From NCBI GenBank assembly GCA_044464485.1, contig JBIQLG010000006.1, positions 1-64,000 of the forward strand: a stretch of 64,000 nucleotides of DNA. The letters run 5' to 3'. Positions 59,282-64,000 of the stretch are shown here, piece after piece; the stretch's first letter is position 1, and every line of letters begins with the position of its first letter. The translations under genes and the position numbers were made by a program. The notes below the pieces were generated by a model that worked only from the letters and a program-made list of their open reading frames with translations, ran no database searches and was not told the origin of the DNA. This DNA is from Terrimesophilobacter sp044464485 (GTDB lineage Bacteria; Actinomycetota; Actinomycetes; Actinomycetales; Microbacteriaceae).

Positions 59282-59941
59282 GTGCCAGCACACCGACCCG
59301 AGCCCGCGACGCTTGTCGGCGACTTCATCCGGCTCGAACCCCTCGAGGATGCGCATCTTCCCGGCTTATTCGAGGCCATCGCGCACCGCTCGGTTTTCGA
59401 GTTCGGTTTCGGGGGTGGCCTCGCGGCCCTGCCCGAGTCGCTTGACGAGTTTCGCGCTTGGGCCGCTGAACGCAACTCGCCGGCGAACAATCCATTCGCG
59501 GTCATTCTTATCGGGGGACCGCGCGATGGCACGATAGTGGGCACGACGACACTGGGCGACTTCGACCCCTACCGCGAAGCGACCCACATCGGCTGGACCG
59601 GATACGACCCGCGCGTGTGGGGGACGGCGGTCAATCCCGAGGCCAAACTTCTCCTTCTTCAGCACGCGTTCGACTCCGGGTTCGGCCGCGTGAAGATCCA
59701 GACGGATGTGCTCAACCTGCACTCGCGCGCCGCGATCGCCAAACTCGGCGCGACCTTCGAAGGCGTCGTGCGTCGAGAGCAACCGAGGGCGGACGGCACC
59801 TGGAGGGACACCGCAATGTATTCGGTCATCGTCGACGAGTGGCCGGAGGTGCGGTCCGGGCTCGAGGAGCGCCTTGCAGACTTCGAGGGTCGGCCTGTGC
59901 TGTTCCGCACGCCGCAATCGTCGGATCGACATGGCGCGTAA
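59282..59941 (+). CDS. GNAT-family N-acetyltransferase (RimJ/RimL type)
   Basis: The 219-residue protein has the GNAT fold of the RimJ/RimL group. Residues 9-20 read LVGDFIRLEPL, the characteristic first strand. THIGWTGYDPRVWGTAVNPEAK contains the acetyl-CoA pyrophosphate loop region, and DVLNLHSRAAIAKLGATFEG is the typical C-terminal motif. I chose GTG 59282; there is no ribosome site, but an AAGAAT box 6 bases upstream would fit a leaderless mRNA. The substrate may be a protein N-terminus or a small amine. Confidence 0.85.
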   Translation: MPAHRPEPATLVGDFIRLEPLEDAHLPGLFEAIAHRSVFEFGFGGGLAALPESLDEFRAWAAERNSPANNPFAVILIGGPRDGTIVGTTTLGDFDPYREATHIGWTGYDPRVWGTAVNPEAKLLLLQHAFDSGFGRVKIQTDVLNLHSRAAIAKLGATFEGVVRREQPRADGTWRDTAMYSVIVDEWPEVRSGLEERLADFEGRPVLFRTPQSSDRHGA

Positions 59942-59984
59942 GCGCGTTGTAAGGGCCGCGTGAGCGTTCTGTAAGTGGTGTGCC

Positions 59985-59997
59985 TCAGCATTGCTGA
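59985..59997. promoter_or_regulatory. 13-bp palindrome before the ABC exporter genes
   Basis: TCAGCATTGCTGA is a perfect 6+1+6 inverted repeat 26 bases before the ABC ATPase ATG. It could be a repressor site, but no regulator gene of the TetR or PadR type is adjacent. Confidence 0.35.
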
Positions 59998-60023
59998 CGT
60001 ACCTCACACAGAAAGGACATCTC

Positions 60024-61040
60024 ATGTCCACAGGTTCAGATTGGGCTGTCGAAGCTCACGGACTCGTCAAGACCTTCGGCGACAACCGCGCCGTCGACGG
60101 CGTTGATCTCGCCGTGCGCACGGGAACGGTGTACGGCGTGCTCGGGCCGAACGGCGCTGGCAAGACCACGACCATCAGCATGCTCGCCACCCTGCTTCGC
60201 CCCGATGGCGGCACCGCGAGCATCTTCGGCCACGATGTGGTCAAAGAGGCGCAAGTCGTGCGCCAACTCCTCGGCGTGACTGCGCAGTTCGCGTCGGTCG
60301 ATGAACGCCTCAGCGCCACCGAGAATCTCGTGATCTTCGCCCGCCTCCTCGGGCTGGGCAGGGCCGAGGCGAAACGCAAGAGCGCTGAACTCCTCGAAGA
60401 ATTCGGGTTGGCGGAGGCCGCTAAACGGCCGATCTCGAAGTTTTCGGGCGGCATGCGCCGCCGCCTCGATCTCGCAGCGAGTCTCATCGCGCAACCCCCG
60501 CTCATCTTCCTCGATGAGCCCACGACGGGTCTCGACCCGCGCACGCGAGCACAAATGTGGGACACCATCCGCCGTCTCGTCGCCACCGGATCCACGGTGC
60601 TGCTCACGACACAGTACCTCGACGAGGCCGACCAGCTCGCCGACCGCATTGCCGTGATCGACCTCGGCAAAGTGGTGGCGGAAGGCACCGCCGACGAGCT
60701 CAAGGCATCCGTCGGCGAGTCTTCGCTCCAACTGCGACTTGCAGATCCGACTGATCTGGAGGATGCTCGGCGCGCGATCACGAGCGTGCTCGGAGTCGAG
60801 TCCGTCGTCTCACCTGAAGCGGGTCGCGTCACGGCGCCGATGCGCGATCCGGATCTCGTCACCGACCTGTTCATCACCTTCCGCGAGGCGGGCATCCGCC
60901 TCACCGAGATGTCGGTGCAGAAACCAACTCTCGACGAAGTGTTCCTCGCGCTGACCGGCCACGGCGTCGCCGACGAGAACGCCTCGGACCCAGCCTCAAC
61001 CTCGAGCACGACTCCAGAAGCAGAAAGGGTCAACTCATGA
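60024..61040 (+). CDS. ABC exporter ATP-binding protein, DrrA type
   Basis: This 338-residue ATPase drives a two-gene exporter of the daunorubicin-resistance group. Walker A is GPNGAGKTTT, the signature is FSGGMRRRLDLAASL, and Walker B is LIFLDEPTTGLDPRTR. The C-terminal extension after residue 220 (LQLRLADPTDLEDA, then VQKPTLDEVFLALTG) is typical of DrrA. ATG 60024 is preceded by AGAAAGGA. Its end overlaps the permease gene as ATGA (61037-61040). The exported compound is unknown. Confidence 0.92.
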   Translation: MSTGSDWAVEAHGLVKTFGDNRAVDGVDLAVRTGTVYGVLGPNGAGKTTTISMLATLLRPDGGTASIFGHDVVKEAQVVRQLLGVTAQFASVDERLSATENLVIFARLLGLGRAEAKRKSAELLEEFGLAEAAKRPISKFSGGMRRRLDLAASLIAQPPLIFLDEPTTGLDPRTRAQMWDTIRRLVATGSTVLLTTQYLDEADQLADRIAVIDLGKVVAEGTADELKASVGESSLQLRLADPTDLEDARRAITSVLGVESVVSPEAGRVTAPMRDPDLVTDLFITFREAGIRLTEMSVQKPTLDEVFLALTGHGVADENASDPASTSSTTPEAERVNS

Positions 61041-61852
61041 CCACAGCAACCATCACCCCCGGCAGAAGTAGGGAGCTTCACAACTACGTGAGCTTCGGCC
61101 AGTCGGTCGCCAATTCGTTCACTATGGCCTACCGCGGACTGCTGAAAATCAAGCGCACGCCCGAGCAACTCATTGACGTCACGGTGCAGCCGATCATCTT
61201 CACCCTCATGTTCACGTACATCTTCGGCGGGGCGATCTCCGGCAACATCGCCGCATATCTGCCGATCATCATCCCCGGCATCCTTGCCCAAACCGTCATC
61301 ACGACCTCCGTGGTCACGGGAGTGCAATTGCGCGAAGACATGGACAAGGGCGTGTTCGACCGGTTCAAGTCGATGCCGATCGCGAGGATTTCGCCGCTCG
61401 CCGGTGCCCTCCTCGCCGACACCGTGCGTTACCTCATCGCGACGACGCTCACGTTCGTCATGGGCTTCATCATGGGGTGGCGGCCGGGAGGCGGTATTCA
61501 GGGAGTAATCCTCGCGGGCCTCCTGGTCATCGTGTGCGCGTGGGCCCTCAGCTGGATTTTCGCGTTCTTCGGTGTGATCGCGCGGAGCGCCTCGAGTGTG
61601 CAGGGGATTTCGTTCCTCATCCTGTTCCCGCTGACGTTCCTCTCGAATGCCTTCGTGCCGGTGGACACGATGCCCGCGTGGCTGCAGGGATTCGTGAACG
61701 CCAACCCCGTGTCGCACCTGATTACCGCGGTTCGCGAGCTGACCAATAACGGGGCGGTCACCGGCGACCTCTGGCTCGCGCTGCTCGGCTCCGCGGTCGT
61801 CGTCGCGATCTTCGCACCGCTCACCGTGCGCGCCTACATGCGCAAGGCGTAG
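61037..61852 (+). CDS. ABC exporter permease, DrrB type (ABC-2 family)
   Basis: This 271-residue permease has six predicted membrane helices and the ABC-2 marker region FLSNAFVPVDTMPAWLQ with NPVSHLITAVRELTN. The N-terminal cytoplasmic part carries RGLLKIKRTPEQL. It overlaps the ATPase gene by 4 bases and forms a transporter with it. The genes are convergent with the STAND-type regulator. Confidence 0.92.
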   Translation: MTTATITPGRSRELHNYVSFGQSVANSFTMAYRGLLKIKRTPEQLIDVTVQPIIFTLMFTYIFGGAISGNIAAYLPIIIPGILAQTVITTSVVTGVQLREDMDKGVFDRFKSMPIARISPLAGALLADTVRYLIATTLTFVMGFIMGWRPGGGIQGVILAGLLVIVCAWALSWIFAFFGVIARSASSVQGISFLILFPLTFLSNAFVPVDTMPAWLQGFVNANPVSHLITAVRELTNNGAVTGDLWLALLGSAVVVAIFAPLTVRAYMRKA

Positions 61853-61867
61853 CGGCCGCGCGGCTTG

Positions 61868-64000
61868 CTATCGCGCGGAGACCAATCCGCGCACCTCGGC
61901 GGAGGTCAGGAGCTCGCAGGCGAGGTCGAGGGCATCCATGGGTGAAAGTCCCGCGACGGATGCCCTCGCCTCGTCGACTGCGGCCGCCCCCTGCGTCGAG
62001 ATGGCGATGTCCGTGAGCCGGTTCCGGTTGAGCGAAGGCAAGTCCTGCCTGCCGCCCATCGCTTCTCCGAGGAACAGCAGGCGCAGGCCGATTTCGCGCG
62101 CGGCGGCGGAGGCGACGCGACGGGGAGAGAGAATCCAGGTGGAGAGACCGACGACCGCGGTACCCGCGACAGGCATGTCGGTAATCACCTGCATGACTCG
62201 ACGCGTGGCCAGCAATTTGCTACGGATGCGGCGCGCAAGCCCGTCGATATACAACTGCTCCGTCGAGTCCGTGAAGACGTAAGCGCAAAGGCAACCGGTC
62301 GTGGCGATGGTGTTCCAGGGCGCCATTCGTCCGCGGGAATAGTGAAAAGCGTTGACGGCATTTCGGTAAAATTCCCGACCTTGCTCGGCCCGGCCCTCGC
62401 CCAGCGCAATCTCGGCGAGACCCGCCCAGCCGATCGAGCGCAAATCGAGGTAGTCGAAGCCGAGGGCCTGGTCGCCCTCGGCGACGAAAGCGTCGAAAGT
62501 AGCGCGGGCCGCATCCGGTGTGGTCGGCAATTGATTCAGCGCGATCAGCCAGCTGAGCTGCTGCAGGTCGCCGTTCGCCTGAAGTGCGCTAAGCCCTTGC
62601 CGCGACTTTTCGGCCCACTCAAGGGCCCGCACCGTGTCACCCTGCTGACTGTGCAAGTTTGCGAGACCCTGTGCTGCCGTCGATTGGAGCCACACGTCTC
62701 CGAGCGGCCCCGCCACCTCGAAAGCGCGTCGCGAAGAGGCAATGGCGTTCTCGAGCTCACCGGCGTTCTCGTGCAGCTGGGCCACGATCAGTGAGCTCAG
62801 CGCCACCAGCCCCTCGTCGGTGGATTTCTGGTACCGATCGAGCAATGCCATGGCCTTCGGCGGATCGGAGACGGCCAGAATGAGTTCGGCGATGACGTCA
62901 ATCCGCGGAATGCTGGCAGGCCCGAGTTCTTTGACGGTACGCAAGCGTCCGCGGCCGACGATGCCCGTACGAGCGTCCCCGAACATGATGCTGACCGACA
63001 CAATCGCGAACGTGGTAATCGCGGCCGTCAGGTGGGAGGCATCCGGAACGTAATGTTTCGTCGCGCGCAGAATCGCCTTGCCGAAACCGGCGACATCCGA
63101 GTGCCCACCGCGCATGGACCAGTGATACGCGAGGGCCGCGAACACCGTGACGACGGCGTCAGCATTTTCGTCAGCGAGAGCCTCGCGAAGCACGGCAACG
63201 AGGTTGTCCTGTTCGCTCGCGACGATCTGGAAAGCACGCACCTGGTCCATGCTTTCCAGTTGCGGCAACATGCGCGCGCAAAACGCGTGAGCCCATGCCG
63301 CCATCGCGGCGCGAACCCGTGCGTCTTCGCCGGCATCGACGAGGGCCACTTCTCCGAATTCGCGCACCGTCTCCAGCATTCGGTAGCGCAGGAGCCCAGG
63401 CACGCGCGTTTCCGTCGCCGCGACGAGAGACTGATTCACGAGTCCATCGAGGGCGTCGGTGATGTCGGCATTGTCGTCGTCTGCGCCCACAATCAGGGCG
63501 GCATCCGCGCTGAACCCGTCGGGAAATCGGGAGAGTCGGCGAAGCAGTTTGCGCTCATCCTCGTTGAGGAGGTTCCAGCTCCAGTCGATGACCGCCATGA
63601 GCGTGCGGTGCCGCTCCGGCGCCGTGCGTTCTCCGCTCGTGAGCAGCGTGAAACGGTGAGATAAACGCCGCTCAATCTCCTCGACCGACATGGATCGCAC
63701 GCGCGCGGCGGCAAGTTCGATAGCGAGCGGCAGGCCGTCGAGCCGGGTGCACAGGCGCGCGATGATGTCCACGGGCAGCGAGACGCTGGGGCGGGCGGCT
63801 TCTGCCCGTTCCATGAACAACCTGATGGCGGGGCCCGATTGCCCGTTGTCGTCGCCGCTCGCGAGAGAGTCGAGCTGGTAGACGCTTTCTCCGCTGATGG
63901 CGAGCGGAGAGCGGCTCGTCGCGAGGATGCGAACATTTGTCGTTGAGGCGAGGATGTCGCCGATCCACGCCGCCGCGGCATCCACAATGTGTTCGCAGTT
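61868..64000 (-). CDS. STAND-type (AfsR/LuxR-like) regulator, C-terminal 710 residues (5' end outside window)
   Basis: The frame is open to the right window edge, so the N-terminal part is missing. The visible start, NCEH, belongs to the LDNCEHxxDA motif (kinase-2 region) of the NB-ARC/STAND ATPases. It is followed by ILATSRSPL and LPLAIELAAARVR, also typical. A helical domain follows from about residue 120, and the rest is TPR-like helical repeats. Such proteins are signal-responsive regulators with a DNA-binding or output domain at the N-terminus (SARP or guanylate-cyclase-like); that domain cannot be seen. No LuxR-type HTH is at the C-terminus, which ends ...AEVRGLVSAR. It may regulate the convergent exporter, but this is only proximity. 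Confidence 0.88.
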   Translation of the reverse strand, partial: NCEHIVDAAAAWIGDILASTTNVRILATSRSPLAISGESVYQLDSLASGDDNGQSGPAIRLFMERAEAARPSVSLPVDIIARLCTRLDGLPLAIELAAARVRSMSVEEIERRLSHRFTLLTSGERTAPERHRTLMAVIDWSWNLLNEDERKLLRRLSRFPDGFSADAALIVGADDDNADITDALDGLVNQSLVAATETRVPGLLRYRMLETVREFGEVALVDAGEDARVRAAMAAWAHAFCARMLPQLESMDQVRAFQIVASEQDNLVAVLREALADENADAVVTVFAALAYHWSMRGGHSDVAGFGKAILRATKHYVPDASHLTAAITTFAIVSVSIMFGDARTGIVGRGRLRTVKELGPASIPRIDVIAELILAVSDPPKAMALLDRYQKSTDEGLVALSSLIVAQLHENAGELENAIASSRRAFEVAGPLGDVWLQSTAAQGLANLHSQQGDTVRALEWAEKSRQGLSALQANGDLQQLSWLIALNQLPTTPDAARATFDAFVAEGDQALGFDYLDLRSIGWAGLAEIALGEGRAEQGREFYRNAVNAFHYSRGRMAPWNTIATTGCLCAYVFTDSTEQLYIDGLARRIRSKLLATRRVMQVITDMPVAGTAVVGLSTWILSPRRVASAAAREIGLRLLFLGEAMGGRQDLPSLNRNRLTDIAISTQGAAAVDEARASVAGLSPMDALDLACELLTSAEVRGLVSAR

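Overview
The window is a gene-dense, fairly GC-rich stretch of an actinobacterial chromosome, and it begins inside dnaA. The order dnaA - dnaN - gnd - recF - dciA-like - gyrB - gyrA - DUF3566 - tRNA-Ile - tRNA-Ala - ppiA - rhomboid - crgA - sortase E - pabA - pknB - pknA - pbpA - rodA - pstP - fhaB - fhaA is the conserved origin-proximal block of Actinobacteria. The class E sortase, the NucS mismatch endonuclease and many predicted leaderless genes (an actinobacterial -10 box 6-7 nt before the start codon) suggest a Microbacteriaceae-like organism. I cannot name the genus. I see no rRNA, CRISPR array, insertion sequence, integrase or prophage.

Layout. 1-9.4 kb: replication start, clamp, recombination and gyrase genes, with a candidate oriC between dnaA and dnaN. 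9.4-14.2 kb: two tRNAs, cyclophilin, rhomboid protease, crgA, class E sortase and the pabA-type amidotransferase. A compact DnaA-box cluster lies between rhomboid and crgA. 14.2-22.9 kb: a seven-gene minus-strand cell-wall and division operon in which nearly every junction overlaps. 23-27.3 kb: tRNA-Leu, an FMN reductase and a copper operon (csoR-copZ-copA) with a visible CsoR-type operator. 27.4-33.6 kb: a glycerol regulon (iclR, glpK, a hydrolase-membrane fusion, glpD). Near-identical palindromes precede iclR and glpK, and the usual position of the glycerol facilitator is taken by the fusion protein. 33.6-42.2 kb: HAD phosphatase, nucS, dodecin, an MFS transporter, a processive glycosyltransferase with a UDP-GlcNAc 2-epimerase, an M13 metallopeptidase and a class A serine hydrolase. 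42.5-45.1 kb: a secreted repeat protein with an LAFTG sorting signal that fits the class E sortase encoded 30 kb upstream. 45.3-50.1 kb: small envelope proteins, hemD with an unusual leader, DUF1304, a FAD monooxygenase and phosphofructokinase. 50.1-64 kb: two FAD oxidoreductases, a PutA-like protein with eroded active-site motifs, an rRNA/tRNA methyltransferase, purA, a membrane protein, an acetyltransferase, a DrrAB-type ABC exporter and a large STAND-type regulator cut by the window end.

The items most worth a second look are the PutA-like pseudoenzyme (53238-56621), the membrane-fused alpha/beta hydrolase in the glycerol regulon (29954-31780), the coupled nonapeptide leader with a Shine-Dalgarno-masking hairpin before hemD (46252-46329), the DnaA-box triplet in a convergent intergenic gap (12206-12236), and the sortase E/LAFTG adhesin pair. 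All family calls were made from recognisable motifs by reading; no database search was run.
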